From contig NZ_JACHHI010000005.1 of the NCBI RefSeq assembly GCF_014207605.1, positions 50,642 to 114,641 on the forward strand: a DNA stretch of 64,000 bases, given 5' to 3'. Source of the DNA: Negativicoccus succinicivorans. Its GTDB lineage: Bacteria > Bacillota > Negativicutes > Veillonellales > Negativicoccaceae. The translations under genes and the position numbers were made by a program. The notes under the pieces were generated by a model. That model saw only the letters and a list, made by a program, of their open reading frames with translations, had not been told where the DNA came from and ran no database searches. Numbering within the stretch: position 1 is the first letter of the stretch; every line of letters starts with the position of its first letter. Shown here one piece after another: positions 47,101 through 56,559 of this stretch.

Positions 47101-47628
47101 TTCTTCTTTGCGCAGCTTGTAACGGGTAATGCCCGCTACTTCTTCAAAAACGAGTTTGCGTTCTTCCGGTCGACCGATTAAAATCCGATCGACCCGCTGC
47201 TGCCCGATGACCGCCAAGGAGTCCCGACCCAAACCGGTATCCGCCAGCAACAGTTGAATATCTTTTAAGCGGCAATTTTGACGATTAATAAAATAATCGC
47301 TCGCACCCGAACGAAGCAGACGTCGCGTCACCGCCACCTCTGCCGTATCCGTTTGGAAAAAGCCGTCACTATTGTCAAAAACGAGTGTCACTTCCGCCGA
47401 AGCTTTCGCGCGTTCGGTCGCCGTGCCCGCAAAAATCACGTCACTCGACTGCTCACCGCGCAGCTGGCGAATATTTTGCTCGCCCAGCACCCAGCGCACC
47501 GCATCGGCTAAATTACTCTTGCCGCTGCCGTTCGGACCGACGATCGCCGTCACACCCGGCGCGAATTCCACTTCCGTTTTATCCGCAAAGGATTTGAAAC
47601 CGCGCAGAATCATCCGTAATAAACGCAT
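44143..47628 (-). CDS. smc: Chromosome segregation protein SMC
   Basis: Smc (1161 aa) is the condensin ATPase that organises the chromosome. It has N-terminal Walker A VGPNGSGKSNLADAVRWVLGE in parts, two very Ala/Gln/Glu-rich coiled-coil arms flanking a hinge near the middle (about residues 490-640), and the C-terminal signature LLSGGERALTVIALLFS with Walker B FCLVDEIDAALDD. The ATG at 47628 has AAGGGAG five bases upstream. The rnc gene that usually precedes smc in Firmicutes is not here; an RodZ-like gene with a terminator lies upstream instead. Confidence 0.96.
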   Translation of the reverse strand: MRLLRMILRGFKSFADKTEVEFAPGVTAIVGPNGSGKSNLADAVRWVLGEQNIRQLRGEQSSDVIFAGTATERAKASAEVTLVFDNSDGFFQTDTAEVAVTRRLLRSGASDYFINRQNCRLKDIQLLLADTGLGRDSLAVIGQQRVDRILIGRPEERKLVFEEVAGITRYKLRKEEGMRKLREAERNMERVSDIARLLAQDLPPLEEKARQAKQRNELRTQEANITRSLAWKAWQTAQRQLTRAEKEWITADQAATAATAELTQLEAAAQAQTEADTKAQQMLREKEQAANTAAQHCERLRSELAVLTERSHQHAKEMQEVAAALAAKRQMLEQLAAAQVTTAAAIAATVQDRDEAQARLTEGTAQRDRLRAVLQAAREQVADRLRREERSAAEQEFLQQTAQQLQERNAELTRRARELDIRKETLQTRLQQAQAALTTAQATASESSRQLTAQEEVVNKLQAQREAAQAANAKARETLRTTQTRYQYLQQLADSYEGYGRATKAVLGATEAWRSDCYGTVAQLLRVPKEYTTALDIALGGTQQHLVMRDSQAAQAAIRFLRRTKSGRVTLYPLDEIRPRTLADRDRAILHEPGVIGLAAALVKAESYLQPLVDYLLGRTVLVEDLATGSRLAAKYQQRIRLVTRAGDLFQPGGALTGGSTRRAELTLFGRQQELSALRAQLETLAAQPERELPDISAALARRDALQNTAQTTALAIASQTAQLQALRDEWNGIVRQADEIRSAQTQTADEYRLTVNKQKELTVAPTAVTETTTDTVAQEAELARCEHAYTEAHVELATVQATLRQQEQEKVRQTEQEKNAQADMERLAQREKEIQAAAKALSASQETLQKQADEAQQTAQTAKVQADAFYDAHAERLNAQQAEQDQLRAMRAQATETKVEAARLLAKKEAAQAEMEQQREQLAMYDLDPQAVDPAIVAGTQATLLAEQRRLLTEIARFTDISEQAIEEYEKSRERSEFYTAQLADLTAARDTLQNVVAEIDRTMQEQFAAAFEVVAAEFQRIFAHLFGGGEAQLVLTDADENKPAGVEIMVRPPGKKQQALSLLSGGERALTVIALLFSFMAYRPAPFCLVDEIDAALDDANIKRFTRYLETGRNGLQFIVITHRKPTMASADRLQGVTMVKRGISQLIAVNLKQYKETP

Positions 47629-47740
47629 ACCGACTCCCTTTACATAATTACTTCTATTATACAGCAAATCTTCGTCAGTTCATCATGTCCGCCGAAAGAA
47701 ATAGCCGCGGGCGCCGGTTGTAAATTTTTTCTTGCGGCGT

Positions 47741-47767
47741 AAAAAAACAGCCGCAGACGCGGCTGTT
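47741..47767 (-). terminator. Terminator of the rarA-ftsK-rodZ-like unit
   Basis: Minus strand CAGCCGC, loop GTCT, GCGGCTG followed by TTTTTTT, directly overlapping the stop of the RodZ-like gene. Confidence 0.9.
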
Positions 47768-48197
47768 ATCCGAAGATCCAGTACAAACTCAGTAAAAACA
47801 ATATGATGATGAGTGCCGTAAGACCCTGCTCCACTCGTGTGAACGGGCGGTTTTTACGGCGTCTGCGATGCATTTTTTTGCGCTGCGGTCGCGCGGTCGG
47901 TTCGACATCCAAATAATCTTTTGTTCCGACGCTCGGCACGTACGCGCGTTCCATCGGACGCTCCTCGCCCATAGCCGCGTTGTAACGATCCACGAGTCCT
48001 ACCCCCGACAGGCCGAGGAAATTGCCGTAGTTGCGCAGCATGCCGCGCATGTAAACCGTGCCCGGAATCGTTTTGTAGTCTTCCCGCTCCAATGCCGCCA
48101 GGTAGCGCGCGCTGATATAAGTACCAAGCGCCGCTTCGGAAAGCGACAGGCCTTTTCCCTCACGCGCGCGTCGTAAAATAGCTCCGATTTCGTTCAT
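47766..48197 (-). CDS. RodZ-like HTH membrane protein lacking the extracytoplasmic domain
   Basis: The 143-aa protein has an N-terminal Cro/RodZ-type HTH domain (about 5-72, [21 protein letters not shown]), a basic stretch [13 protein letters not shown], and a single membrane helix at the extreme C-terminus (about 124-142). RodZ proteins bind MreB on the inside and extend a domain outside; that outer domain is missing here. Upstream overlap with ftsK is 4 bases. A role in cell shape or as a membrane-anchored regulator is inferred only from this layout. Confidence 0.8.
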   Translation of the reverse strand: MNEIGAILRRAREGKGLSLSEAALGTYISARYLAALEREDYKTIPGTVYMRGMLRNYGNFLGLSGVGLVDRYNAAMGEERPMERAYVPSVGTKDYLDVEPTARPQRKKMHRRRRKNRPFTRVEQGLTALIIILFLLSLYWIFG

Positions 48198-50461
48198 GCC
48201 TCGCTGTCCCCTTCATAGCGTGCCAGCAATTCTTCCACTTCGTCTTTCGTCAACAGAATATCACGCGCTTTACTGCCCAGCGACGGTCCGACAATTCCCA
48301 TGTTTTCCATGGTGTCGATCAGTCGACCGGCGCGGGTGTAACCTACGCGAAAACGACGTTGCAACATCGAAACGGAGGCCTGTTCGGTATCCATGACCAT
48401 GCGAATGGCATCGGGCAAAAGTTCATCTTCCCAACGCGGCTGTTGCGCTTCCTCGGCTTCCGCGGCCGGTTGCACAACCGTTTCATTATATTCCGGTTGC
48501 CCTTGCTTTTTGATGTATTCTACCAGTTTTTCCACATCCGCGTCGGAAATAAACGCGCCTTGCACGCGCCGCGGTTTCGGCGCGCCGATCGGATAGAAAA
48601 GCATGTCGCCTTTACCGAGCAATTTCTCCGCGCCCGCCATATCCAAAATCGTGCGCGAATCGATCTGACTCGAAACGGCAAACGAAATTCGACTCGGAAT
48701 GTTGGCTTTGATGGTGCCGGTCAATACGTCAACGGACGGACGCTGCGTCGCGAGCACGAGATGCAATCCGGCCGCGCGCGCCATTTGGGCGAGGCGCGCG
48801 ATCGCATCTTCCACATCATGCGGCGCAACCATCATCAGATCCGCGAGTTCGTCGATGATGATGACGACAAGCGGCAACGGCGAATCCGGATTAGCTTCGT
48901 TGTAGCCGGTGATGTTGCGCACTTTGGCGGAGGCGAATAAACGGTAACGGTTTTCCATTTCACGCACCGCCCAACGCAATACGCCCGCCGCTTTTTTGAC
49001 ATCGGTAACGACCGGCGTCAAGAGATGAGGAATGTGGTTATACTGCGCAAGCTCGACTACTTTCGGGTCAATCAGAATTAATTTCACTTCATCGGGATAC
49101 GAACGCAGCAAAATGCTCGCCACCAGCGTATTGATGCAAACGCTTTTGCCCGAACCGGTAGAACCCGCCACCAAAAGATGCGGCATTTTGGCAAGATCGG
49201 TAATGACCGGCTGACCGGTAATGTCTTCTCCCAAACCGACGGCGATGCCGCCGACGGCGTGTTGAAATTCGTCGCAGGCAAGCACTTCGCGTAAGCCCAC
49301 GGAAGAAATTTCCCGGTTCGGCACTTCAATGCCGACAGCCGCTTTACCGGGAATCGGCGCTTCGATACGGACATCGGTCGCCGCGAGCTGCAATGCGATA
49401 TCGTCCGCCAAGTTGACGATTTTGCTGACTTTCACACCCGGTCCCGGTTCCAGCTCGTAACGCGTCACGGACGGACCGCGGCTGGCGTGAGTAATTTTAG
49501 TTTCCACGCCGAAGCTCGCCAATAATTCTTCCAGTTTCTGCGCGTTTTCCGCTACTTCCGCCTGCGTGTCGGTTGTGCTTTGGCGCGTTTTGGTTAGCAA
49601 GCTGAGCGGTGGCAATTTATAATCGGCGCGATCATTTTTTGGTTTCGCGGGCGCGATATCCGGCTTCACCTGTTCCGTATCGGTATCCGGTTCCGGTTGC
49701 GTCCAGCTCGGTTCCGGCGCAGCGGCGGGCGCCGCAGCGGGCGGTGTAAACGGGGTAACTGCCGCCTTCGTTGTGCGCTCCGGCGCGGGCGCATCATTTA
49801 CCGGAGGTTTTTTCGATTTGTCAAAATCAAAAAACTGCGCGCGCTGTTTCTGTTCCGTAGGCGTGGTTTCGACATGTCGGTGCGCCTCGACGGTTTCTTT
49901 CACTTTGTCGCTCGCTTTTTCCCAATGCGGTTGCGCTTTGCCTTTCACAAAGTTGACGCCATCCGTCACCGTCCATTTGCTGACGAAAATAGTGTTCACC
50001 ACAAGAATGACGAGCAACGCAATTTTTACACCTGTCTCACCAAAGAGCGTGCGCAAACACAGTAAGCCCGCACCGCCAAGCGCGCCGCCGTATTGCGGAA
50101 ACCAGGACGGCTGGATTTCCTGGCCGGTCGGCACGTACCACCAATGCAAGGTGATCAGTCCGAGGACAAAGTAAATAATCCATGCCGTATCCCGTGTTTT
50201 CACCGCCATCGCGCGCGGATGATAAATGTATCGCGCGCCGAGGAAGATCAAAGCCAGCGGTGGAATAAACGCGCCAAGACCGAATAAATATTCCAAAATC
50301 GTGTGCGTCCAATAACCGGCGATGCCGACATCAAAACGGGCGATCGCAGTCAATGCGAACAGCCCGACGGCGATCATCAGCACGCCGCCGATTTCAAAGC
50401 GTCGGCTTTCCTGCCGTGTCGTTTCTTTTTCAGTGGGGGATTTACGATTTGCTTTGGGCAC
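48194..50461 (-). CDS. ftsK: DNA translocase FtsK/SpoIIIE
   Basis: FtsK (755 aa) pumps chromosomal DNA across the closing septum. N-terminal part (about 25-160) has four membrane helices, followed by a Pro/Ala/acidic linker (about 190-280), the motor domain with Walker [18 protein letters not shown] and [13 protein letters not shown], and the C-terminal winged-helix gamma domain with [18 protein letters not shown] that reads KOPS/SRS sites. The start is GTG at 50461 with AAAGGAG seven bases upstream; the gene overlaps the end of rarA by 20 bases. Confidence 0.95.
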   Translation of the reverse strand: MPKANRKSPTEKETTRQESRRFEIGGVLMIAVGLFALTAIARFDVGIAGYWTHTILEYLFGLGAFIPPLALIFLGARYIYHPRAMAVKTRDTAWIIYFVLGLITLHWWYVPTGQEIQPSWFPQYGGALGGAGLLCLRTLFGETGVKIALLVILVVNTIFVSKWTVTDGVNFVKGKAQPHWEKASDKVKETVEAHRHVETTPTEQKQRAQFFDFDKSKKPPVNDAPAPERTTKAAVTPFTPPAAAPAAAPEPSWTQPEPDTDTEQVKPDIAPAKPKNDRADYKLPPLSLLTKTRQSTTDTQAEVAENAQKLEELLASFGVETKITHASRGPSVTRYELEPGPGVKVSKIVNLADDIALQLAATDVRIEAPIPGKAAVGIEVPNREISSVGLREVLACDEFQHAVGGIAVGLGEDITGQPVITDLAKMPHLLVAGSTGSGKSVCINTLVASILLRSYPDEVKLILIDPKVVELAQYNHIPHLLTPVVTDVKKAAGVLRWAVREMENRYRLFASAKVRNITGYNEANPDSPLPLVVIIIDELADLMMVAPHDVEDAIARLAQMARAAGLHLVLATQRPSVDVLTGTIKANIPSRISFAVSSQIDSRTILDMAGAEKLLGKGDMLFYPIGAPKPRRVQGAFISDADVEKLVEYIKKQGQPEYNETVVQPAAEAEEAQQPRWEDELLPDAIRMVMDTEQASVSMLQRRFRVGYTRAGRLIDTMENMGIVGPSLGSKARDILLTKDEVEELLARYEGDSEA

Positions 50462-51782
50462 TCTGTTTCTCCTTTGTAGCGCTAAGACCGCGCCGTTCGT
50501 TCCAGCGGCGGACGAGCTCCGCTTCGCTGCCGTACATTTTCGGTTGATAGTACCGATCATTCACGAGCGGATCGGGTAAATATTGTTGCCTGACCCAACC
50601 GTTCGGATATTGGTGGGCGTATCGATACGTTTGTCCATGACCCAGTTGTTGCGCGCCGCTGTAATGCGCATCGCGCAGATGCGCGGGTGCATTTCCCATG
50701 GCGCCCTGTCGCACGCGCGACAAGGCCACGTCAATCGCGGTAATCACAGAGTTGCTTTTCGGCGCCAGCGCAACATACAACACCGCTTCCGCTAAAATAA
50801 TCCGCGCTTCGGGAAAGCCGACCATCTCCGCCGCCTGCGCCGCCGCCTGTGCGACAACAAGCGCTTGCGGATCGGCCAGTCCGACATCTTCCGCCGCGCA
50901 AATCATGATCCGTCGCGCCATGAACGAAGGTTTCTCGCCACCTTCGATCATGCGGGCGAGGTAATGCAACGCCGCGTCGGCATCCGAGCCACGCATGCTT
51001 TTAATAAACGCGGACGCGATATCGTAATGGCTGTCGCCGCTTTTATCGTAAGCCAACCGACCGATTCCCGCCGCGCGCGCAACGTCCTCCGGCGTCATTT
51101 CCGCGCCCGGCGCAAGTCCGGCCGCCGTCTGCTCGAGCATGTTCAGCGCGAGCCGAGCATCGCCGTTGGCCTGCAACGCGAGCTCACGAAGCACCTCCGG
51201 CGCCACGGTAAGTTTTTGTTTACCTAAGCCGCGCTCCGCATCCGTCACCGCATTTTGCAAAATCCGGACAATGGCCGCCGGCGTCAACGCTTCCAAACGA
51301 ATCAGACGCAAGCGGGATAAAAGTGCCTTCTGCACCTCAAAAAACGGATTTTCCGTAGTGGCGCCGATCAACGTAATGGTGCCGTCTTCCACATAGGACA
51401 GCAATAAATCCTGCTGCCCTTTATTAAAACGATGAATTTCATCGATAAAAACAATTGTGCGCCGGCCGTAAAGACTGCCCTGCTCTTTGGCTTCGGCAAT
51501 CACTTTACGCAGTTCGGCCACGCCGCTGGTCGTCGCGTTCACCGTCACGAATTCGCTTTGCGTGAGGTTAGCGATAACGCGGGCAATTGTTGTCTTACCG
51601 GTGCCGGGAGGTCCAAATAAAAGCAGAGACGGCACGGTATCCGAGCGAATCATCGCCGCTAAAAAACTCTGCGCACCGACGACGGCTTCCTGTCCGTAAA
51701 TCTCATCCAAAGTGCGGGGCCGCATACGTACCGCCAGCGGCCGAAAATCCGCGCGCTGTGTCTGCTCGAATAAATTGGCCAT
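50442..51782 (-). CDS. rarA: Replication-associated recombination protein A
   Basis: RarA/MgsA (446 aa) is an AAA+ ATPase related to clamp loaders that acts at stalled forks. Walker A is [15 protein letters not shown] and Walker [18 protein letters not shown], with the C-terminal tetramerisation region ([17 protein letters not shown] in the last part). The ATG at 51782 has GGGAG at 5-6 bases. It starts 20 bases after the 6S RNA terminator and leads the rarA-ftsK-rodZ-like unit. Confidence 0.95.
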   Translation of the reverse strand: MANLFEQTQRADFRPLAVRMRPRTLDEIYGQEAVVGAQSFLAAMIRSDTVPSLLLFGPPGTGKTTIARVIANLTQSEFVTVNATTSGVAELRKVIAEAKEQGSLYGRRTIVFIDEIHRFNKGQQDLLLSYVEDGTITLIGATTENPFFEVQKALLSRLRLIRLEALTPAAIVRILQNAVTDAERGLGKQKLTVAPEVLRELALQANGDARLALNMLEQTAAGLAPGAEMTPEDVARAAGIGRLAYDKSGDSHYDIASAFIKSMRGSDADAALHYLARMIEGGEKPSFMARRIMICAAEDVGLADPQALVVAQAAAQAAEMVGFPEARIILAEAVLYVALAPKSNSVITAIDVALSRVRQGAMGNAPAHLRDAHYSGAQQLGHGQTYRYAHQYPNGWVRQQYLPDPLVNDRYYQPKMYGSEAELVRRWNERRGLSATKEKQSAQSKS

Positions 51783-51802
51783 ATTCTCTCCCGACATACA
51801 AA

Positions 51803-51833
51803 AATAACCGCTGTCCATAAAGTCAGCGGCTAT
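51803..51833 (-). terminator. Terminator of 6S RNA
   Basis: Minus strand ATAGCCGCTG, a loop of about 10, CAGCGGTTAT then TTTTT. It follows the closing stem of the 6S RNA. Confidence 0.85.
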
Positions 51834-52000
51834 GAAAAATCCCCACCATGTCGTGATTTGCTGTATTTTGAGCCTGCATGTGCAGGTGGGTGTCTTCCCG
51901 CCCGAAGAAAATCTACTCCGCGAGCGAAGTTGGACTCCCTTATCGATGGTGTTGGTTCAAAATAACGTTAGCCACACGTGCACGGTAGGGGTTTCTTTAC
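51834..52000 (-). ncRNA. ssrS: 6S RNA
   Basis: A roughly 167-nt RNA that mimics an open promoter and traps the housekeeping RNA polymerase holoenzyme. The ends pair as an AAACCCC..ACC to GGT..GGGGATTT closing stem (ggtagggg at 51984-51991 with ccccacc at 51841-51847). The 5' strand of the central bubble reads CTAACGTTATTTTGAACCAACACCAT, given here in part as TTTTGAACCAACACCAT, which resembles the Bacillus 6S-1 core. It has a near-consensus promoter and terminator. In Firmicutes a 6S gene commonly sits beside aspS/rarA, as here. Confidence 0.85.
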
Positions 52001-52006
52001 ACTTAT

Positions 52007-52035
52007 ATAATAGCAAAGTGCAGGCAATTTTTCAA
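52007..52035 (-). promoter_or_regulatory. Promoter of 6S RNA
   Basis: -35 TTGAAA (52030-52035), 17-base spacer, -10 TATTAT (52007-52012). The predicted start is about 52000. Confidence 0.8.
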
Positions 52036-52056
52036 GTTATATTGCCGCCGCTGCAA

Positions 52057-53850
52057 TTATTTTTTTACGAGATCGTCTTCCGTACGAATGGAAAGTTCGC
52101 GCAATTGTTTCGGCGCTACTTCCGACGGCGCCTGGGTCATCGGATCGATCGCGCTTTGCGTTTTCGGGAACGCGATAACGTCACGAATCGACTGGCGATT
52201 GGCCATCAGCATGACCAAACGGTCCAGGCCGAATGCGATACCACCGTGCGGCGGCGCGCCGAATTCAAAGGCCTCCATGAGGAAACCGAATTTTTGCTGC
52301 GCTTCTTCCTGACTGATGCCGATCGCCGCGAAAATTTTCTGCTGCAGTTCTTCCTGGTAAATACGCAAACTGCCGCCACCGACTTCGATACCGTTCAGGA
52401 CAAGGTCATACGCTTTTGCCTTCACGCGTTCCGGATTCGATGCGAGGAACTCGATATCTTCATCGCGCGGCATCGTGAAGGGGTGATGCATCGCGACGTA
52501 GCGTTTTTCTTCTTCGCTGTATTCAAACATCGGGAAGTCGAGCACCCAGGTAAACGCCAGTTCATCCGGGTCGATCAAGTTGCGACGACGCGCCATTTCC
52601 AAGCGTAATTCGCCCAACGCCTGCGCAACGACTTTCGCTTTATCCGCTACCATGAGGATCAAGTCGCCCGGCTGCGCTTCACTGTGAGCGATAATCGACT
52701 GCACCATTTCCTCACCGAGGAATTTGGCAATCTGCGATTTGACGGAGCCGTCCGGATTGACTACAATCCAAGCCACGCCTTTACCGCCGTAACGGCCGAC
52801 ATAGTCGACCAGGCCGTCGAGTTCGCGACGCGGAATGTCGAAGTAACCTTTCACCACAATGCCTTTGACTTCGCCGCCTGCTTCGACGACCGAACGGAAC
52901 ACTTTGAAATCGGTCTTGGCTACAATATCCGTCACATTGAAGAACGGCATTTCGAAACGCAGATCCGGTTTATCCGAACCGTACAGGTTCATCGCGTCAT
53001 CATAGCTGATGCGCGGGAACGGCGTGGGAATCTTTTTGCCGAGCGCGCGTTCAAAAATGAAAGCGACCATGTTTTCCATTAATTTCAAAATATCGTCGCG
53101 TTCGATAAAGCTCATTTCAATATCCAGCTGCGTGAATTCCGGCTGGCGATCCGCGCGCAAGTCTTCATCGCGGAAGCAACGTACGATTTGGAAATATTTA
53201 TCCATGCCGGACACCATCAGGATCTGTTTGAAGATCTGAGGAGACTGCGGCAACGCGTAAAATTTACCCGGGTTGACACGACTCGGTACCAGGTAATCGC
53301 GCGCGCCTTCCGGCGTGCTCTTGGTCAGCATCGGCGTTTCAATTTCCCAGAAACCGTGCTCGTCCAAATAGTCGCGCATCGCTTTCGCTACTTGGTGACG
53401 CAGCCGCAAATTCTTTTGCATTTCCGGACGGCGCAAATCCAGGTAACGATATTTCAGGCGGATATTTTCATCCACATCAACATTATCTTCGATATAAAAC
53501 GGAGGGGTTTTGGCGGCATTTAAGACGCGCATTTCATACACTACGACTTCCCATTTGCCGGTCGGCATATTTTCGTTGACCGTTTGCGCGTCGCGTTCAC
53601 GCACCGTACCGCGTACGCAGATCACGTATTCATTCCGGATGCCTTCCGCTTTATGAAAACTTTCCTCGTCATAATCGGGCGAAGCCACCAGCTGCACTAC
53701 ACCGGTCCGGTCGCGCAAATCCACAAAAATCAAACCGCCGTGATCGCGACGTCGTTCCACCCATCCGCACAAAACGACTTCGTTGCCGTTTTGCGCCTCG
53801 GTCACTTCGCCGCACATCAACGTACGGTGCAAACCTGCCATTGTTTCCAT
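52057..53850 (-). CDS. aspS: Aspartyl-tRNA synthetase
   Basis: AspRS (597 aa) is the bacterial-type class II enzyme. It has the OB-fold anticodon domain at the N-terminus (VVLCGWVERRRDHGGLIFVDLRDR in parts), motif 2 (VRCFRDEDLRADRQPEFTQLD in parts), the GAD insertion domain in the middle, and motif 3 GIAFGLDRLVMLM near the end. The ATG at 53850 has GAGAGG eight bases upstream; a second ATG three codons later is an alternative. It follows hisS after 4 bases. Confidence 0.96.
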   Translation of the reverse strand: METMAGLHRTLMCGEVTEAQNGNEVVLCGWVERRRDHGGLIFVDLRDRTGVVQLVASPDYDEESFHKAEGIRNEYVICVRGTVRERDAQTVNENMPTGKWEVVVYEMRVLNAAKTPPFYIEDNVDVDENIRLKYRYLDLRRPEMQKNLRLRHQVAKAMRDYLDEHGFWEIETPMLTKSTPEGARDYLVPSRVNPGKFYALPQSPQIFKQILMVSGMDKYFQIVRCFRDEDLRADRQPEFTQLDIEMSFIERDDILKLMENMVAFIFERALGKKIPTPFPRISYDDAMNLYGSDKPDLRFEMPFFNVTDIVAKTDFKVFRSVVEAGGEVKGIVVKGYFDIPRRELDGLVDYVGRYGGKGVAWIVVNPDGSVKSQIAKFLGEEMVQSIIAHSEAQPGDLILMVADKAKVVAQALGELRLEMARRRNLIDPDELAFTWVLDFPMFEYSEEEKRYVAMHHPFTMPRDEDIEFLASNPERVKAKAYDLVLNGIEVGGGSLRIYQEELQQKIFAAIGISQEEAQQKFGFLMEAFEFGAPPHGGIAFGLDRLVMLMANRQSIRDVIAFPKTQSAIDPMTQAPSEVAPKQLRELSIRTEDDLVKK

Positions 53851-53854
53851 TCCT

Positions 53855-55123
53855 TTATCCTCTCCGTTCTCGTTCATTTTGCAAGTAGCCGACAACCTCG
53901 CTGCGCGCCAGCGTTGTCTGCTCACGCGCGGCCAAATCGCGTATAATCACGGTGCCGTCTGCTAATTCTGTTTCGCCAATAATTATAACATACTTAGTGC
54001 CGGTTTTACCGACCTGCTTCAAACGGCTCTTCAAACTGCGTCCCAAAAGATCGGTATCGACGGTGAAATTCGCCGCCCGCAATTCCTGCGCAATCGCGAA
54101 CCCGAGTTCACTCGCGGCCTCGCCGTGAGTCGCGATCGCGACATCGCCGGCCGCAGTGACCTCCGGTAATAAATCTTGCATCGACAACGCGAGCATTAAG
54201 CGCTCTAGGCCGACGGCAAAACCGATGCCCGGCGTATGTGGACCGCCGATCTCTTCGACGAGTCCGTCGTAACGCCCGCCGCCGCAAATAGCGCTTTGAG
54301 CGCCGAGCGGCGCGTACTGAATTTCAAAAGCGGTTTTCGTATAGTAATCCAAACCGCGCACGAGACGCGGATTTAACGTAAACGGAATCCCCGCCGCAGT
54401 GAGCAGCTTCTGTGTAGCGGCGAAGTGATCCGCGCATTCCTCACAAAGGTAATCGGTGATTTCCGGCGCGTCCTGCGCGAGCTTTTGGCATGCTTCCTCT
54501 TTACAATCCAACAGCCGCAACGGATTTTTATATAAGCGCGTCTTGCAGTCTTCGCACAATTCATCCTGATGCGCCTCGTAGTACGCGATCAGTTTTTCCC
54601 GATAAACGGGTCGGCATTTCGGACAACCGACCGAGTTCACAAACACGTTCAGATCGTGCAAGCCGAGCGTTTGGAAAAGTTGTACCGCGAGCGCGATAAT
54701 TTCCCCGTCCGCCTGCGGCGACGGGGTCGCCAATACTTCCACGCCGAATTGGTGAAATTCACGGTAGCGTCCCGCCTGCGGCCGATCGTAACGGAACATC
54801 GAACCGATGTAATACCATTTCGTCACGTTCTGATCCGCATACACTTTATGTTCCAAATAAGCGCGCACCGCCGCCGCCGTATTTTCCGGGCGGAGCGTCA
54901 GCGAACGATCGCCGCGATCGGTAAACGTATACATTTCCTTGGAAACGACGTCGGTCGTTTCCCCGATACCGCGTTGAAACAGTTCCGTTTTTTCAAAATG
55001 CGGCGTGCGAATTTCCTGAAATCCGTACTGCGCGCACAATTTACGTATCATTTCTTCCACATACCGCCACTGCTCACTTTCCGGCGGCAAGATATCTTGC
55101 GTTCCTCGCAAGGCTTTAATCAT
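53855..55123 (-). CDS. hisS: Histidyl-tRNA synthetase
   Basis: HisRS (422 aa) is a class II enzyme with N-terminal LRGTQDILPPES, motif 1 region with FEKTELFQRGIGETTD, motif 2 MFRYDRPQAGRYREFHQFG in parts, the histidine-specific LVRGLDYYTKTAFE and CGGGRYDGLVEEIGG, and a C-terminal anticodon domain. hisS-aspS is a standard Firmicute pair. It overlaps hemZ by 4 bases and, unlike many Firmicutes, shows no T-box leader. Confidence 0.96.
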   Translation of the reverse strand: MIKALRGTQDILPPESEQWRYVEEMIRKLCAQYGFQEIRTPHFEKTELFQRGIGETTDVVSKEMYTFTDRGDRSLTLRPENTAAAVRAYLEHKVYADQNVTKWYYIGSMFRYDRPQAGRYREFHQFGVEVLATPSPQADGEIIALAVQLFQTLGLHDLNVFVNSVGCPKCRPVYREKLIAYYEAHQDELCEDCKTRLYKNPLRLLDCKEEACQKLAQDAPEITDYLCEECADHFAATQKLLTAAGIPFTLNPRLVRGLDYYTKTAFEIQYAPLGAQSAICGGGRYDGLVEEIGGPHTPGIGFAVGLERLMLALSMQDLLPEVTAAGDVAIATHGEAASELGFAIAQELRAANFTVDTDLLGRSLKSRLKQVGKTGTKYVIIIGETELADGTVIIRDLAAREQTTLARSEVVGYLQNERERRG

Positions 55124-56559
55124 TGTACTTCGCTCCTTTGCGATATCGATTGAAACAGGCGATCCCTTTCCGTAAGGTATGACTCCAACCGTTCAGAATA
55201 CGCTGCATTGTCCCAGGGAAAATAGCAGCGATCAAATTGAAACGCGGCATTTTTGATCACTTTATTCGTCGCTCCCGGTCCGATGCCGAGTATGTGAATG
55301 CGTTCGCCCATCATTTGTATATTATAGCGGCAAAGCGTGCCGGGCAAGGCGTACCCGATATTGGCCAAATCCGCCGCGAGATATTTCTGACGATATAAAT
55401 AGTACGGCTCATAACCCATGCCGCACAGTGTTTCATAGGCGAGATCCGCCATCGCCCGCGTCGTTTCCACGGACGGCAGCCGGTATTTGCCCGCCGTTTG
55501 CATCAACGGGCTGTGCCGCTTCAATGCCAACGTATGCACGGTGACATTTTCCGGTCGCAGACGCGCCACCGCGTCCAAATTTTCTTTCATATCCGCGATG
55601 GTCTGGTCGGGCAAACCCGCAATGAAATCCATATTGATCGCGTCAAAATGATACTTTTGCGCCTCGGCGTACACGTGTTCGATCTGTGCGCCGGTATGCG
55701 CGCGATGAATGGTTTGCAAAATGCGATCTTGCAATGTTTGCGGGTTGATACTCAAGCGCGTTACTCCCGCCCTGCGCATCGCCGCCAGCTTCGCTTCGGT
55801 AATCGTATCCGGGCGCCCCGCTTCAACGGTAAATTCCGTACCGGATGGAATTGCAAGTTCCGTTTGTAACGCCGTCAATAACGTTTGCAAGTGTTGCTCC
55901 GGAAGTACGGTCGGTGTACCGCCGCCGAAGTAGACGCTGTCGATCATCAACTGATGTCGGCGCAGCAGCGCGCCGGCGCGCTGTACATCTTCCAGCAGCG
56001 CCGCCAGAAATCCGTCCCAATCTTCATCCGGTCGCGCGACACGAGCCGGAAACGAGCAATATACGCAATGGCTCGGACAAAACGGAACACCGATATACAC
56101 CGCCGCTTGGTGATCGGTTTGCCGCCAATCGTTGGAAAGATAGGGCCGTTGGCGTTCACCGATCGCGGTTAAAAGTCGTCCCCAGCGCGGCGCGACTTTT
56201 TCGCGTGCCCACAGCGCCTCCGCCTGCGCGGCGAAATCATCTTCTGCAAGCAACGGGTGCAAAAGCTTGGTCGGACGCATCCCAACGAGGTAACCCCATT
56301 CACCGAGCGGCTTTTCGCAAAGAGTAACAAGTACGTCACTCAAAAAATGACCGCCCGCGCGCCGCGTGGAAACTGTTTGCGAAGCATACGAGGTGTTACC
56401 CAGCAACAATTCTACCCGGTACGTATTGTTTTGCGGCGTCACTCGTACCCGACAATCCGGCTGTTTTTCGTCCCAACGCAAACCGAAGCGGAGCATCAGC
56501 TGCGCCACGGGGGAATGCCATGCCGCCGGTCCGTCCAGAAAATAGGTATGCAGCGTCAT
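55120..56559 (-). CDS. hemZ: Coproporphyrinogen dehydrogenase HemZ (radical SAM)
   Basis: This 479-aa protein has a variable N-terminal domain (to about 160) followed by a radical SAM core with IGVPFCPSHCVYCSFPA (CxxxCxxC) and the DSVYFGGGTPTVL motif, then a C-terminal HemN-like domain. HemZ is the Firmicute relative of HemN, described as oxygen-independent coproporphyrinogen oxidase, though related proteins can be heme chaperones or have other roles. It is separated from the main hem operon. It overlaps fur upstream by 4 bases, so its translation is probably coupled. Confidence 0.9.
   Translation of the reverse strand: MTLHTYFLDGPAAWHSPVAQLMLRFGLRWDEKQPDCRVRVTPQNNTYRVELLLGNTSYASQTVSTRRAGGHFLSDVLVTLCEKPLGEWGYLVGMRPTKLLHPLLAEDDFAAQAEALWAREKVAPRWGRLLTAIGERQRPYLSNDWRQTDHQAAVYIGVPFCPSHCVYCSFPARVARPDEDWDGFLAALLEDVQRAGALLRRHQLMIDSVYFGGGTPTVLPEQHLQTLLTALQTELAIPSGTEFTVEAGRPDTITEAKLAAMRRAGVTRLSINPQTLQDRILQTIHRAHTGAQIEHVYAEAQKYHFDAINMDFIAGLPDQTIADMKENLDAVARLRPENVTVHTLALKRHSPLMQTAGKYRLPSVETTRAMADLAYETLCGMGYEPYYLYRQKYLAADLANIGYALPGTLCRYNIQMMGERIHILGIGPGATNKVIKNAAFQFDRCYFPWDNAAYSERLESYLTERDRLFQSISQRSEVQ

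Noticed and set aside
51834..52000. Small gene between rarA and aspS
   Set aside because: Reading frames there are short and without ribosome sites; the closing stem, promoter and terminator fit 6S RNA better.
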